Shown: positions 10,484 through 22,112, counted from the stretch's first letter. The stretch: DNA of 64,000 bases from Enterovibrio coralii (GCF_001559595.1 NZ_LNTY01000058.1:62001-126000), one strand, 5' to 3'. Numbers and translations are program-made. Notes: a model not told the origin generated them from the sequence alone.

Positions 10484-10927
10484 CTATCCGGTGATGATGT
10501 CGTACAGCTCTTGGTCTGAGCTGGCGTTACGCAGTTGACGACAAATTTGTTTGTCACCCAGCTTTTGCGCAATCAGAGACAGGGTAGTGAGGTGCTCTTT
10601 GCATTGGTCGTCTGGAACGAACAGTGCGAACATCAGGTCGACAGGTTGATTGTCGATGGCGTCAAATTCAATAGGCTCAGCGCATTGAATCAAAACGCCA
10701 ACAGCATGGTCGCTGTTGAAGATGCGACCGTGAGGAATGGCAATACCGTTACCTATCCCTGTACTGCCCATCTTTTCCCTGCCAAGCATACACTCGAACA
10801 GTTTCTGAGGGTTTTGATCCAACTCGTTAGCAGCGAGTTCGCTGATCAGTTCGAGTGCACGTTTCTTACTTGAACAAAGGACTGCACTTTTGGTGCAGTC
10901 CAACTTAAGTACGTCTTTAAGTTCCAT
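10484..10927 (-). CDS. ptsN: Nitrogen PTS enzyme IIA (EIIA-Ntr)
   Basis: 147-residue PTS EIIA type-2 domain with the active-site histidine at position 66 in GIAIPHGR and the family stretch DLMFALFVPDDQCKEHLTTLS. It receives phosphate from NPr; its phosphorylation state controls K+ transport and other targets in relatives. It is separated from hpf by 2 bases, within the rpoN operon. Confidence 0.95.
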   Translation of the reverse strand: MELKDVLKLDCTKSAVLCSSKKRALELISELAANELDQNPQKLFECMLGREKMGSTGIGNGIAIPHGRIFNSDHAVGVLIQCAEPIEFDAIDNQPVDLMFALFVPDDQCKEHLTTLSLIAQKLGDKQICRQLRNASSDQELYDIITG

Positions 10928-10929
10928 GA

Positions 10930-11217
10930 TTAATGGTGGTTCATCTTTTCTTTGTGTTTGGTTAACTGCTTGATCAGCTTATCAGTGAGTGCGTCAATAG
11001 CCGCATACATGTTGTCTGAATCGGCTTTCGCGTGAATTTCGCCATTATTGACATGCAAGGTCGCTTCGGCAATCTGCTGCAATTTTTCGACATTAAGCAC
11101 AACGTAAACGTTATTGATGTGATCAAAGAAACGCTCAAGTTTATCAAACTTGGTCATCACATATTCACGGAGAGAGTCGGTAACTTCGACGTGGTGACCG
11201 GTCAGATTGATTTGCAT
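10930..11217 (-). CDS. hpf: Ribosome hibernation promoting factor HPF (short form)
   Basis: 95 residues from MQINLTGHHVEVTDSLREYV, matching short HPF in length and in the ATLHVNNGEIHAKADSDNMYAAIDAL segment. Short HPF binds the 30S decoding site and promotes 100S dimer formation in stationary phase. The ATG at 11217 is chosen over 11223 because AAGGAAG lies about 7 bases before the former and abuts the latter. It lies directly downstream of rpoN. Confidence 0.93.
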   Translation of the reverse strand: MQINLTGHHVEVTDSLREYVMTKFDKLERFFDHINNVYVVLNVEKLQQIAEATLHVNNGEIHAKADSDNMYAAIDALTDKLIKQLTKHKEKMNHH

Positions 11218-11243
11218 AAACATCTTCCTTCTGGTTAAGACGC

Positions 11244-12718
11244 CTAGATAAGGCGCTTGCGCTGATTTGACGGTGCGATGCCCAGTGACTCACGATATTT
11301 TGCAATCGTTCGTCGTGCTACCTGGATCCCTTGCTCCGCCAGCAATGTGGCAATCTTACTGTCGCTGAGAGGTTTCGCCGGATTTTCCGCGGCGACCAGC
11401 TTTTTCACCAGCGCCCGTATTGCCGTAGAGCTGCACTCACCGCCATTGTCGGTACTGACATGGCTTGAGAAGAAGTATTTTAATTCGAAGATACCCCGTG
11501 GGGTGTGCATGTATTTTTGAGTCGTTACACGCGAGATGGTGGATTCATGCATATCCACGGCGAGAGCGATATCGTTCAGCACCATTGGCTTCATCGCTTC
11601 TTCGCCATACTCGAAGAAATCTTGTTGATGTTCGACGATGCAGCGCGCGACTTTCAAAAGCGTTTCGTTGCGGCTTTCAAGACTTTTAATCAGCCATTTC
11701 GCATCCTGAAGGTGGCTGCGAATAAACTGGCTGTCGGCAGCACTGCAACCGTTCTTGGTCAGTGCGGCGTATTGTTGGTTCACTTTTAGACGCGGCACGC
11801 TGTCCGGGTTGATTTGTACGACCCATTTGCCGCGGTCTTTGAACACAGAGACATCAGGTATGACGTATTCTGCTTCGTTGGTAACGATAAGGTTACCGGG
11901 TCTAGGCTCCAAGCTGTGAATGAGGCGCATGACTTCTTTAAGATCTGCCTCTTTCAGCTTGGTGTCTTTCATGATCTGGCGAAAATCACGGTTAGCCAGC
12001 GAGTCCATGTGCTCTTTAAGCACCATGCGAGACTCTGCCAACCACGGCGTGTCTTCAGCAAAGGCGGCCAGTTGGATCAGCAGACACTCTTGCAGTGATC
12101 GAGAAGCAACGCCAAGCGGGTCAAATTGCTGAACGCGTTTTAGAACGGCTTCGACTTCATCCAGTTCAACCTCTTCGTCTTCTGCGCCAAGACTTTCCAG
12201 AATGTCTTCGCAGGTCACCGTGAGGTAGCCTTTGTCGTCAACCGCATCAATGATGGCGGTTGCAATGGCTAAGTCGACTTCGGTGAACGGGGTCAGTTGG
12301 ACCTGCCATACCAAATAGTCGTGCAAGGTTTCCGTGGTTTCGCCTTGGTAAACCGGCACGTCATCACCGAGAGCAATGCCCGTGCTGCCCGTGTTGGCAC
12401 TGTAGACGTCGTCCCATGTGGTATCGACAGGTAAATCATCAGGCATTTCTTGCTGGCCCAATGCGTCGGAGCTGTCTAGAGAGTCGGAGCTGTCAGCAGA
12501 GACAGTGATATCGTCGCCGTTTTCAAATTCCTGCGCGCTATCGCCATCAATGCTGCTATCTGAGGATTCATCTTGCTCGAGAAGAGGGTTTGCTTCGAGT
12601 GCCTCTTGAATTTCCTGCTGCAAATCCAGCGTCGACAACTGTAACAGGCGAATACCTGTTGAAGTTGCGGCGTCATGGCTAGCTGTTGGCCAAGTTTTAG
12701 CTGGAGCGAGGGTTTCAT
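11244..12718 (-). CDS. rpoN: RNA polymerase sigma-54 factor RpoN, one frameshift
   Basis: Sigma-54 controls nitrogen assimilation, flagellar and other enhancer-dependent promoters. The N-terminus [21 protein letters not shown] is the conserved activator-interacting region I. At about 12656 one base is missing: adding it gives QQ[20 protein letters not shown] in one frame; as printed the first 80 codons run out of frame. The acidic region II, core-binding region, HTH and the C-terminal RpoN box ([10 protein letters not shown]) are present. Corrected length is 491 residues. It lies downstream of lptB with a 72-bp gap and upstream of hpf. Confidence 0.94.
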
Positions 12719-12790
12719 AGTTATTGTGGCACCTTTATTTCTCTTGTCAGTGCATGTTCTTAGAATGAATACGCCAACCGTATTCTTTAA

Positions 12791-13516
12791 CTATAGCCTG
12801 AACTGGTCGCCGAGATAGACTCGTTTTACATGCTCGTCGTTTAGCACTTCATCAGGAGTGCCATGCGCGATCAAGTGTCCCTGACTAACAATATAGGCGT
12901 GCTCACAAACACTCAGTGTCTCACGTACGTTGTGATCGGTAATTAACACACCCAAGCCTCTGTCGCGCAGATGCTCGATAATCTTCTTAATGTCGATGAC
13001 GGAAATCGGGTCTACGCCTGCAAAGGGTTCATCAAGCAAGATGAATTTCGGGTTTGCAGCCAGCGCGCGCGCAATCTCAACACGACGACGTTCGCCACCT
13101 GACAATGCCATACCCATGCTATTGCGGATATGTTGGATGTTGAACTCGTCGAGCAAGTCCTCAGCTTTGTCTTGTCGTTCAGCCTTAGAAAGCTCTTTGC
13201 GCGTTTGCAGCACCGCCATCAGGTTGTCGTAGACACTGAGCTTACGGAAGATAGACGCTTCCTGCGGCAGATAGCCGATACCCATACGAGAGCGGTTATG
13301 CATTGGCTGAATACTGATGTCGGTCTCATCAATATGAATGGTGCCTTCATCGCGAGCAACCAAGCCGACAATCATGTAGAAAGAGGTGGTTTTTCCTGCA
13401 CCGTTAGGGCCCAGAAGCCCCACGATTTCTCCAGACTTTACTTCTAAGCTCACGTCGGTAACGACTTTGCGCCCGTTGTAGCTTTTCGCGAGGTTTTTAG
13501 CGGTCAGTATGGCCAT
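12791..13516 (-). CDS. lptB: LPS export ABC transporter ATPase LptB
   Basis: 241 residues. Walker [10 protein letters not shown] at 36-44, signature [15 protein letters not shown], Walker [14 protein letters not shown] and switch histidine in [10 protein letters not shown]. It powers extraction of LPS from the inner membrane with LptF/LptG (encoded elsewhere) and LptC. It lies 6 bases downstream of lptA in the kdsD-kdsC-lptC-lptA-lptB series. Confidence 0.96.
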   Translation of the reverse strand: MAILTAKNLAKSYNGRKVVTDVSLEVKSGEIVGLLGPNGAGKTTSFYMIVGLVARDEGTIHIDETDISIQPMHNRSRMGIGYLPQEASIFRKLSVYDNLMAVLQTRKELSKAERQDKAEDLLDEFNIQHIRNSMGMALSGGERRRVEIARALAANPKFILLDEPFAGVDPISVIDIKKIIEHLRDRGLGVLITDHNVRETLSVCEHAYIVSQGHLIAHGTPDEVLNDEHVKRVYLGDQFRL

Positions 13517-13522
13517 GAGGCG

Positions 13523-14032
13523 TTAGTTCTTATCTTGTTTTGTTTGTGGCTGCAGGATCGTTGTTACACGGCTGCTGTTGTCGCTTTCTGCATTCAGCAA
13601 CTGCTTGTCGATGTTGTAAGTGATCTTCTGACCTTCAATTTGGTTGCCGCCTTCTTGGGTCAGCACCGCATTCTTGGTCATGGTCAAAAAGCTCTTACCC
13701 ACTTCATAACGCAGATCAAAGGCTTCACCATCAATTTTCTTGCCGTCATCCATGGTTTGCTGGAAGGTGGCAGGCTTGCCGTAGGCATCAATAATTTCCG
13801 AACCTTCTGTGCCCGTCGGGCGAGTCACGACCACTTTCTCCGCTTTCAAGCGGATAGAGCCTTGGCGGAGGAATACATTGCCAGTGAAAACCACAGTGTT
13901 GGTTTTCATGTCTAAATTCTGTGAGTCTGAGTCAATATAAATAGGTTGCTCAGAGTCTGATGACAGAGCAAGGGCACTGCCTGACAGCAACATCATTACG
14001 ATGGCAAAGATGCTATTTCTTTTCTGGTTCAT
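13523..14032 (-). CDS. lptA: Periplasmic LPS-binding protein LptA
   Basis: 169 residues with an N-terminal signal peptide ending near ALA-LSSDSEQ and an OstA-type beta-jellyroll (DSQNLDMKTNTVVFTGNVFLRQGSIRLKAEK in pieces). LptA monomers form the bridge carrying LPS from LptC to LptD. Its start overlaps the lptC end by about 20 bases. Confidence 0.95.
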   Translation of the reverse strand: MNQKRNSIFAIVMMLLSGSALALSSDSEQPIYIDSDSQNLDMKTNTVVFTGNVFLRQGSIRLKAEKVVVTRPTGTEGSEIIDAYGKPATFQQTMDDGKKIDGEAFDLRYEVGKSFLTMTKNAVLTQEGGNQIEGQKITYNIDKQLLNAESDNSSRVTTILQPQTKQDKN

Positions 14033-14579
14033 ACCTGCTCTTCACTTGTTCAATCAGTTCCATCTGATGGGTGCCGAAGTTTCCTTTTACGCGTTCACCG
14101 CGTGTCTGAAGGCCTACGCCGGTGATTTCTGTTTCTTTGTCAGACCAGAAATCTCGAGTCTTCAAATCCAGCGTCAGTTCGTCGGTGGTAACCACCTTGA
14201 TTTGTGCATCAGGTAACAGGTTAAAGATCCTGACGCGGCCTGTCATTACCAGAATCTGGTTATTGTCCAAAACCGCAAAGTCTGAACTGACACGCCATTC
14301 TTCGTCTATGCCGTCTTTATAGGTCCACAGCACAGGCTCATTAAAATGGGTTTCGTCCAGCTTTTGATAGTGTTCCAGATAGGCGGATTTCAACAGGTAG
14401 TTGCGAATTCCTGACTGGGTGTAGCTGGTCGAAGCAACATTCTCCGATGTAAACAAAGGTTTTTCTGCATCCGGTGCAACCTGAACGTCTTCCTGCCAAT
14501 AGTGCTGGCCAAGCAGGTAATACCCTGCATAGCCGCATATCGCGAGCAGGAGAATGACACCGAGATGTCGGAATATCAT
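14013..14579 (-). CDS. lptC: LPS export protein LptC
   Basis: 188 residues: one N-terminal membrane segment (about 6-24) followed by a periplasmic OstA-like domain with LTLDLKTRDFWSDKETEITGVG. LptC links the LptBFG transporter to LptA. Its ATG overlaps the kdsC stop as ATGA. Confidence 0.95.
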   Translation of the reverse strand: MIFRHLGVILLLAICGYAGYYLLGQHYWQEDVQVAPDAEKPLFTSENVASTSYTQSGIRNYLLKSAYLEHYQKLDETHFNEPVLWTYKDGIDEEWRVSSDFAVLDNNQILVMTGRVRIFNLLPDAQIKVVTTDELTLDLKTRDFWSDKETEITGVGLQTRGERVKGNFGTHQMELIEQVKSRYEPEKK

Positions 14580-15132
14580 ATACTCAGCCCCTTGTGCGCA
14601 TCGAGTTCGCCGCGCGCTTCTAGGATCAAATCACAAATTTCTCGTACTGCACCATACCCACCTGGCGTGCGAGTGACAAGATCTGCGCGTTGCGCCAGCA
14701 GCGGATGGCCGTCGTTTACGCAAACGGACAAGCCGACTTGGGACATGACAGCCAATCAATCAGATCGTCACCAATATACGCGGTTTGTTCGGACGAAATG
14801 GCGAGCTTTGCCACTAAATCCCGATAAGCCGAGGCTTTGTCGTCTTGCCCTTGATAGATGTGAGTGATGCCAAGTGCTGACATGCGACGCTCGACAATGG
14901 CAGATTTGCGGCCAGTGATAATGGCGATTTCCACGCCCGCGTTCATCAGCGATTTCACGCCATAACCATCGCGTGTGTGGAAGGCTTTCAGCTCTTCGCC
15001 GTCATTGCCCATGTAGATGCGACCGTCGGAAAAGACGCCATCAACATCGCAAATCAGTAACTTGATGTCTGCGGCGCGGGTAAACAGGCCAGTCTCTACC
15101 GGGCCGTAAAGGGTGTCGGTCATTGATGTCAT
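14576..15132 (-). CDS. kdsC: KDO 8-phosphate phosphatase KdsC, one frameshift
   Basis: HAD-superfamily enzyme releasing Kdo from Kdo 8-phosphate. Catalytic motif CDVDGVFSDG, then FHTRDGYGVK and ITGRKS. Near 14751 one base is missing: IGDDLIDW continues as PVMSQVGLSVCVNDGHPLLAQR when a C is added, then runs to AHKGLSI and the TGA overlapping lptC. Corrected length is 185 residues, typical for the family. The start overlaps the kdsD stop (TAATG). Confidence 0.93.
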
Positions 15133-16097
15133 TACATCACCCCAGCTTTTAATAAATCGTGCAGGTTCAATGCACCAATGAGCTTGCCGTTGTCAGTCAC
15201 AAGCAGGCCATTAATCTTTTTCTCTTCGAGGGTTTTAAGGCCCTCAGCGGCTAACAAATCCGCATCAACCGTGGTGGGGTTTTTGCCCATCACATCACCT
15301 ATGGGCGTGCTGTGAAGGTCAATGCGCTGGTCCAGCAAGCGGCGCAAGTCACCGTCAGTGAAGATGCCCTTGAGAGTGTCGTCGCTTTCAACCACGGCGG
15401 TCATTCCCAGCCTTTTGCGGACATTTCAAGCAGCGCATCACGAATGCTGCTTTCTGGTGATACTCTTGGCAGTGCATCGCCAGCGTGCATGATGTCTGCA
15501 ATGCGCAGCAGCAGTTTGCGACCCAACGCACCGCCTGGATGAGACAGGGCAAAGTCATCGGCAGTAAAGCCTTTGGCTTGCATCAATGCCATGGCAATGG
15601 CATCACCCATGACGAGCGTCGCTGTGGTGCTAGATGTGGGTGCTAAATCAATCGGGCAGGCTTCCTTTGGCACCTTGATGCACAGGTTCACTTGTGCCAA
15701 ACGCGCATCGTAGAAGACGGCTTGCTGGTCATGGTGATCAGCGTAATGCCACGACGTTTAACGACAGGCAATAGCGTAATAATTTCAGACGCTTCGCCAG
15801 AGTTTGAAATCGCCAGTACCACATCGCCTTTTTCAATCATGCCCAAGTCGCCATGACTGGCTTCTCCCGGATGAACGAAAAAGGATGGGGTACCTGTGCT
15901 TGCCAGCGTCGCAGCAATTTTGTTGCCGATGTGGCCCGACTTACCCATGCCCATTACAACCACTTTCCCTTCGGCATTCAGGATCAGCTGCATGCTTTTG
16001 TGAAGTCGTCATTAATGTACTGTTCGAGCTGAACGATGGCATCGAGCTCAGTTTTGAGCGTCGCGATGCCAGCTTGGCGAAAATCAAACTCAGTCAT
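15132..16097 (-). CDS. kdsD: D-arabinose 5-phosphate isomerase KdsD, three frameshifts
   Basis: Converts ribulose 5-phosphate to arabinose 5-phosphate for Kdo synthesis. An N-terminal SIS domain (VVVMGMGKSGHIGNKIAATLASTGTP, FFVHPGEASHGDLGM, ISNSGEASEI) is followed by two CBS domains (IFTDGDLRRLLDQ, GLLVTDNGKLIGALNLHDLLKAG). Three single-base deletions break it: near 15990 (KAC-LILNAEGK), near 15706 (STM-ARLAQVNL) and near 15410 (AKG-LGMTAVVES). Restoring one base at each gives a 322-residue protein of normal length. The start ATG at 16097 gives MTEFDFRQAG, 12 bases after yrbG. Confidence 0.93.
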
Positions 16098-16109
16098 AAT
16101 CTATCCGTA

Positions 16110-17072
16110 TTAAGCGGCAACGTGCGAGAACAGGTAACCTTGATAGCCAACGAAACACGTTAGAAGCGCGATGCCTTCCCAACGGTTGATGGTGCGTGCT
16201 TTGCCCACAGCAAACAAGAACAGCAGCACGGACATGGCCAGCATGACATAGAAATCACGATCCATTGCCAGCGGGTTTAGCTCTGACGGTGCCAGCAAAC
16301 CTGGCAGACCCATCACGGCAAGGATGTTGAAGATGTTGGAACCAATGATGTTACCCACGGCCAAGTCATCTTCGCCTTTCATCACGCCAGCAACAGACGC
16401 AGCTAACTCAGGTAAGCTGGTGCCAACAGCGACGATAGTCAAACCGATGACCAGATCGCTCATGCCGAATGCTTTTGCAATCACAACGGCAGAATCGACG
16501 ACCATGTCGGCACTGAAAATAAGAAGTACAAGACCGACAACGACCCAGATGCCTGCTGAGATGTTGCTGACACCTTGTGGAATTTCGGCTTCTTGCTCAG
16601 CCAGGAGCGGGTCTTCTTCGCCGCTTTCTTTACCGAACTTCATCATCAGCAATAAGAATGCGCCGAACATCACGGCCAGTGCGACGCCTTCCCAGAAGCC
16701 CAAGTAGTTGTCCCACAAAATGGCACCGGCGATAACGGTCACACCCAGCATCAATGGCAGTTCGCGGCGAAGGATACCTGAGCTGATTGAAAGCGGTTTA
16801 ATCAGAGCTGTAACACCAAGAATTAAGGCGATATTGGCGATGTTTGAGCCCAGGACGTTACCGACAGCGGTATCCGTTTTACCGGTCAGAGCTGCCGTCG
16901 CAGAAACCACCATTTCAGGCGCTGAACTGCCCATTGCAAGGATTGTCATACCAATGACAAGAGGAGAGATACCTACATTGCGGGCAATTGCGGCTGCACC
17001 GTAAACCAATCTGTCAGCACTCCAAACCAACAAACACAGGCCTACTACTAATAAGGCGGTCGCTTCAAACAT
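16110..17072 (-). CDS. yrbG: Calcium/sodium:proton antiporter family protein YrbG
   Basis: 320 residues, about ten membrane segments in two inverted repeats. Each repeat carries a CaCA family motif: GSSAPEMVVS with GNVLGSNIAN in the first, GTSLPELAAS with GNIIGSNIFN in the second. The E. coli homologue is an inner membrane cation exchanger of unclear physiology. It is first in the kdsD-lpt cluster and divergent from the mla operon. Confidence 0.92.
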   Translation of the reverse strand: MFEATALLVVGLCLLVWSADRLVYGAAAIARNVGISPLVIGMTILAMGSSAPEMVVSATAALTGKTDTAVGNVLGSNIANIALILGVTALIKPLSISSGILRRELPLMLGVTVIAGAILWDNYLGFWEGVALAVMFGAFLLLMMKFGKESGEEDPLLAEQEAEIPQGVSNISAGIWVVVGLVLLIFSADMVVDSAVVIAKAFGMSDLVIGLTIVAVGTSLPELAASVAGVMKGEDDLAVGNIIGSNIFNILAVMGLPGLLAPSELNPLAMDRDFYVMLAMSVLLFLFAVGKARTINRWEGIALLTCFVGYQGYLFSHVAA

Positions 17073-17387
17073 TTAAATACCTTCTGAGATCGATAGGACG
17101 AAAGCGTAAAAGGGCAATTTTGACCGCTATTGGGGTAAATGTGAAGAAAAACGGCGATATCTCTTGATGTTAAGCCGTGACATTTTGCTAACGTACGAAA
17201 TCATTGAGGATGTGTAGCGTGCTGAAAACACGCTTTGCCGCAAATACAGTGACAGAAGAGAAACCAAAAGTGCGAAATGGGAAGGTTATAAGGGGTTTCA
17301 ATAACCTGTATCCAATCAAAGACAAAGCCTGCTGGTATTCTGAACGTATCTTAACCGAAACTTTGCAAATGAATACTGTGCAATTAC
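17073..17387. other. Divergent intergenic region yrbG / mlaF
   Basis: About 385 bp to the mlaF start. It should carry the yrbG promoter on the minus strand; a good mla promoter lies at its right end. A 66-codon frame at 17204-17404 has no ribosome site, biased composition or recognisable protein and is not called. Confidence 0.5.
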
Positions 17388-17416
17388 TTGTTTTGCCCCT
17401 TTAGTGGCTCTATGAT
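17388..17416 (+). promoter_or_regulatory. Predicted sigma-70 promoter of the mla operon
   Basis: TTGTTT at 17388-17393, a 17-base spacer, then TATGAT at 17411-17416. A transcript would start near 17423, leaving a leader of about 36 bases before mlaF. Confidence 0.6.
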
Positions 17417-17458
17417 CAGTCACTTAATACTCAAGAAAATCAACGCTAAAGGCATTCG

Positions 17459-18256
17459 ATGAGTGATGGAAATCTGGTTGAAGTGAGTCAACTGACTTTC
17501 TCTCGTGGAGACAGAAAGATTTTTGATAATGTCAGTCTCACTGTGCCTGTTGGTAAAGTGACGGCCATTATGGGACCGTCTGGCATTGGTAAAACAACGC
17601 TGCTGCGATTAATTGGCGGTCAGTTACAACCAGATGCTGGCGAAGTGATGTTCGCTGGGCAAAACATTCCGACCCTTTCTCGCTCTCGCCTTTATGACGT
17701 GAGAAAGCGCATGAGTATGCTGTTTCAATCGGGCGCGCTGTTTACAGACATGACGGTGTTTGACAACGTTGCCTTCCCACTCCGCGAGCACACTGAGCTG
17801 TCCGAGTCGCTGATCAAAACCATAGTGCTGCTAAAACTTGAAGCGGTTGGGCTTCGCGGCGCAGCGGATTTAATGCCAAGCAGTCTATCTGGCGGCATGG
17901 CGCGTCGCGCTGCGTTGGCAAGGGCAATTGCGCTGGACCCTGAGCTTATCATGTATGACGAGCCGTTTGTCGGGCAGGATCCCATCACCATGGGTGTACT
18001 GGTGTCTCTGATCAGAAACCTCAATCAAGCATTGGGTCTTACCTCTATTGTGGTGTCTCACGACGTACCGGAAGTGATGAGCATTGCGGACCACGTTTAT
18101 CTTTTGGCTGATGGCAAAATTATCGCCTCAGGTTCGCCGCAATCACTGCGCGAAAACAACGACCCTCGCGTTGTTCAATTTCTTGAGGGCGACGCGGATG
18201 GCCCGGTGCCATTTCGTTATCCTGCCAAAGACATTACACAGGAGCTGTTCTCGTGA
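17459..18256 (+). CDS. mlaF: Phospholipid transport ABC ATPase MlaF
   Basis: 265 residues. Walker A GPSGIGKTT at 39-47, the MlaF-type signature LSGGMARRAALARAI, Walker B LIMYDEPFVGQDP and the switch histidine in VVSHDVPEVM. With MlaE, MlaD and MlaB it forms the inner membrane complex maintaining outer membrane lipid asymmetry. Its TGA overlaps the mlaE GTG start. Confidence 0.95.
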   Translation: MSDGNLVEVSQLTFSRGDRKIFDNVSLTVPVGKVTAIMGPSGIGKTTLLRLIGGQLQPDAGEVMFAGQNIPTLSRSRLYDVRKRMSMLFQSGALFTDMTVFDNVAFPLREHTELSESLIKTIVLLKLEAVGLRGAADLMPSSLSGGMARRAALARAIALDPELIMYDEPFVGQDPITMGVLVSLIRNLNQALGLTSIVVSHDVPEVMSIADHVYLLADGKIIASGSPQSLRENNDPRVVQFLEGDADGPVPFRYPAKDITQELFS

Positions 18257-19034
18257 TTGTGGATATGGTTCAAGCGATAGGGGCACGCGCGATGTCCGTT
18301 TCGCAAGCGATGGGACGGGCGACCTTTGTGCTACTTGGCGCATTGATTGGCAAACCGCAGCCAAAGAAAATGTTCCCTCTTTTTGTTACCCAGCTTTACT
18401 CGGTAGGCGTGCGCTCACTGGCCATCATTATGGTTTCCGGCCTTTTTATTGGCATGGTGCTTAGCTTCAAGGTTATTTGGTGCTGGCAGATTTCGGTGCT
18501 GAAGGGGCGTTGGGGCAAATGGTGGCTTTGTCGCTGCTTCGCGAGCTTGGCCCTGTTGTCACCGCACTCTTATTCGCTGGACGTGCAGGCTCGGCCCTGA
18601 CCGCGGAAATTGGCTTGATGAAAGCCACCGAGCAAATTTCAAGTTTGGAGATGATGGCGGTCGACCCGCTTCGTCGTGTGATTGCGCCGCGTTTTTGGGC
18701 GGGCGTGATTTCAATGCCGCTGCTTGCGATGATTTTTATGATGGTCGGCATTTGGGGCGGTCAGCTGGTGGGTGTGGATTGGAAAGGTATCGATTACGGC
18801 AGCTACTGGTCAGCCATGCAATCTTCGGTCGAGCTTGGCTACGACATCGGACAGTCTTTCGTGAAATGTCTGGTATTTGCAATCACAGTGACTTGGATTG
18901 CCCTGTTTAACGGTTACGACGCGATTCCGACATCAGAAGGGATCAGTCGCGCCACAACGAGAACCGTCGTGCACTCTTCTTTAGCAGTGCTTGGTCTGGA
19001 TTTTGTCCTCACAGCACTGATGTTTGGGAGCTAA
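18253..19034 (+). CDS. mlaE: Phospholipid ABC transporter permease MlaE, one frameshift
   Basis: Permease of the Mla complex with five to six hydrophobic segments and the family signature [20 protein letters not shown], followed by [21 protein letters not shown]. The frame breaks near 18468: adding one C gives [20 protein letters not shown]. Corrected length is 260 residues. It starts at a GTG within GTGA coupled to mlaF, and is followed by mlaD 3 bases later. Confidence 0.94.
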
Positions 19035-19037
19035 TCA

Positions 19038-19514
19038 ATGCAACAAAACAAAAAAACTGAATTCTGGGTTGGAACCTTCGTCCTTGCGGGCATTGCAGCG
19101 GTTTTGTTGCTGATATTCCAAGTGGCAGACGTCAAAAGCTTTACGCGTGCTGACCATTACACACTCGAAGCACACTTCGACAACATTGGTGGCTTGAAAG
19201 TGCGTTCACCGGTCAAAGTGGGTGGCGTGGTAGTTGGTCGTGTCAGTGACATTTCGCTTTCAGCTCCGGATTACATTCCGACCGTTACCATGGAAATTGA
19301 CAGCAAATATGGCTATTTCCCAGAAACAAGCTCTGCCGCGATTTTGACGTCTGGTCTAATTGGGGAGCAATTTATTGGCATCCGTCCCGGTTTTATCGAT
19401 GAGGACATTATGTTGCTCGAAGATGGTGACCTGTTGGAAGACACGCGTTCTGCCATGGTATTAGAAGATTTAATTGGCCAGTTCCTGTATAGCGTGGGCG
19501 GCTCAGAGGAGTAA
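19038..19514 (+). CDS. mlaD: MCE-domain substrate-binding protein MlaD
   Basis: 158 residues: one N-terminal membrane helix (about 8-27) and one MCE domain (YTLEAHFDNIGGLKVRSPVKVGGVVVGRV in segments, LTSGLIGEQFIGI). MlaD hexamers form the periplasmic ring of MlaFEDB and receive lipid from MlaC. Length matches the short, single-MCE form. Confidence 0.95.
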   Translation: MQQNKKTEFWVGTFVLAGIAAVLLLIFQVADVKSFTRADHYTLEAHFDNIGGLKVRSPVKVGGVVVGRVSDISLSAPDYIPTVTMEIDSKYGYFPETSSAAILTSGLIGEQFIGIRPGFIDEDIMLLEDGDLLEDTRSAMVLEDLIGQFLYSVGGSEE

Positions 19515-19520
19515 GAGAAC

Positions 19521-20171
19521 ATGAAAAAATGGATAGCAGCGGCATTTGCGTTGTTTTGTATGCTCAGCGCGCCATTTGCTTCAGCCGCAGAGGTTGATTC
19601 GACAAACCCTTACAACTTGATCAACGGCGTTGCTGACAGTGCGTTCAGCCGATTAAAAGCCGATAAAGATGTCTATCAAGCTGACCCAGAACTGTTGCGC
19701 CAAGTCGTGATTGAAGAGCTGATGCCACATATTAACGTGCGACTGGCAGCACTTAAGGTATTAGGTCCAAGAGCCAACAAAGCGACCAAAGCGCAGCGTG
19801 ATGAATTCACCGATGCTTTTTATGATTACTTGGTCGCTTCTTACGCGCGAATTCTGACTCAGTACACAGATCAGCAAGTCACCGTTGAACCCGAGAAGGT
19901 GATTGATGCCAAACGTAAAGTGGTATCAGTGCGCGTAGATATTGTTGACAGTGCGCGTCCGCCAATTCGCCTTGATTTCAAACTGCGCAAGAACGGCAAA
20001 ACCGGCGAGTGGCAAGGCTTTGACGTTGTGGTGGAAGGTGTGAGCATGTTGGACACCACGGCGAGTGAGTGGAGCGCGCAACTTCGTAAGAAAAACGGGA
20101 TAGAAGCGGTGTCAGAAGAGATGATCGAACGTGCTAAAACGCCTATCACGAGAGAAGAGAAAGCATCGTGA
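19521..20171 (+). CDS. mlaC: Periplasmic phospholipid shuttle MlaC
   Basis: 216 residues with a signal peptide cleaved after about ASA (residues 20-23) and the MlaC/Ttg2D fold (TKAQRDEFTDAFYDYLVASYARIL, QGFDVVVEGVSMLDT). It ferries phospholipid between the outer membrane MlaA complex and MlaFEDB. The stop overlaps the mlaB GTG start. Confidence 0.95.
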   Translation: MKKWIAAAFALFCMLSAPFASAAEVDSTNPYNLINGVADSAFSRLKADKDVYQADPELLRQVVIEELMPHINVRLAALKVLGPRANKATKAQRDEFTDAFYDYLVASYARILTQYTDQQVTVEPEKVIDAKRKVVSVRVDIVDSARPPIRLDFKLRKNGKTGEWQGFDVVVEGVSMLDTTASEWSAQLRKKNGIEAVSEEMIERAKTPITREEKAS

Positions 20172-20473
20172 ATGCGCCACTCTCGTTAGAACGGCACACA
20201 AATGGACATTACTGCTTGTCAGGAGAGCTTGATCGTGACACAGTGCCTCCATTTTGGACGAACCGTGCCAACTGGCTGCCTGAAGGCGAGACAGTGACGC
20301 TGGACTTGTCTGCTTTGCAGCGAGTGGATTCAGCGGGCATGGCGATGTTGCTGCACCTGCAGCAACTGCTCAACGAAAATCAGCAGTCTTTGACGCTATG
20401 TAACGTACCTGAACAACTCAGGGTGTTGCTAAAATTGAGCAATGTAGAAAGTCTTTTCGCTGACGCACCTTAG
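20168..20473 (+). CDS. mlaB: STAS-domain protein MlaB
   Basis: 101 residues with an anti-sigma-antagonist-like STAS fold; [20 protein letters not shown] holds the conserved serine region. MlaB binds MlaF and is needed for ATPase activity. It starts at GTG, in GTGA overlap with mlaC. Confidence 0.9.
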   Translation: MNAPLSLERHTNGHYCLSGELDRDTVPPFWTNRANWLPEGETVTLDLSALQRVDSAGMAMLLHLQQLLNENQQSLTLCNVPEQLRVLLKLSNVESLFADAP

Positions 20474-20493
20474 TCAGCTCAAGAGGAATAATT

Positions 20494-22024
<1,531 letters not shown>

Positions 22025-22041
22025 CTAGTTGCGAGCCAAAG

Positions 22042-22070
22042 AAAAAAGGTCACCGGGGGTGACCTTTTTT
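22042..22070. terminator. Bidirectional terminator between murA and degS
   Basis: AAAAAAGGTCACC / GGTGACCTTTTTT stem with a short G-rich loop between two convergent genes. A and T runs lie on both sides. Confidence 0.92.
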
Positions 22071-22112
22071 GTATTTGTCGCTGACGGATGTAATGGCGTT
22101 TACTCATTCGCG

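Noticed and set aside
15132-16097. Programmed frameshifting or true pseudogene in kdsD
   Set aside because: No slippery heptamer or pseudoknot; three breaks of the same kind match the error pattern seen in other, essential genes.
17204-17404. 66-codon plus-strand ORF between yrbG and mlaF
   Set aside because: No ribosome site, no recognisable protein, overlaps the mla promoter.
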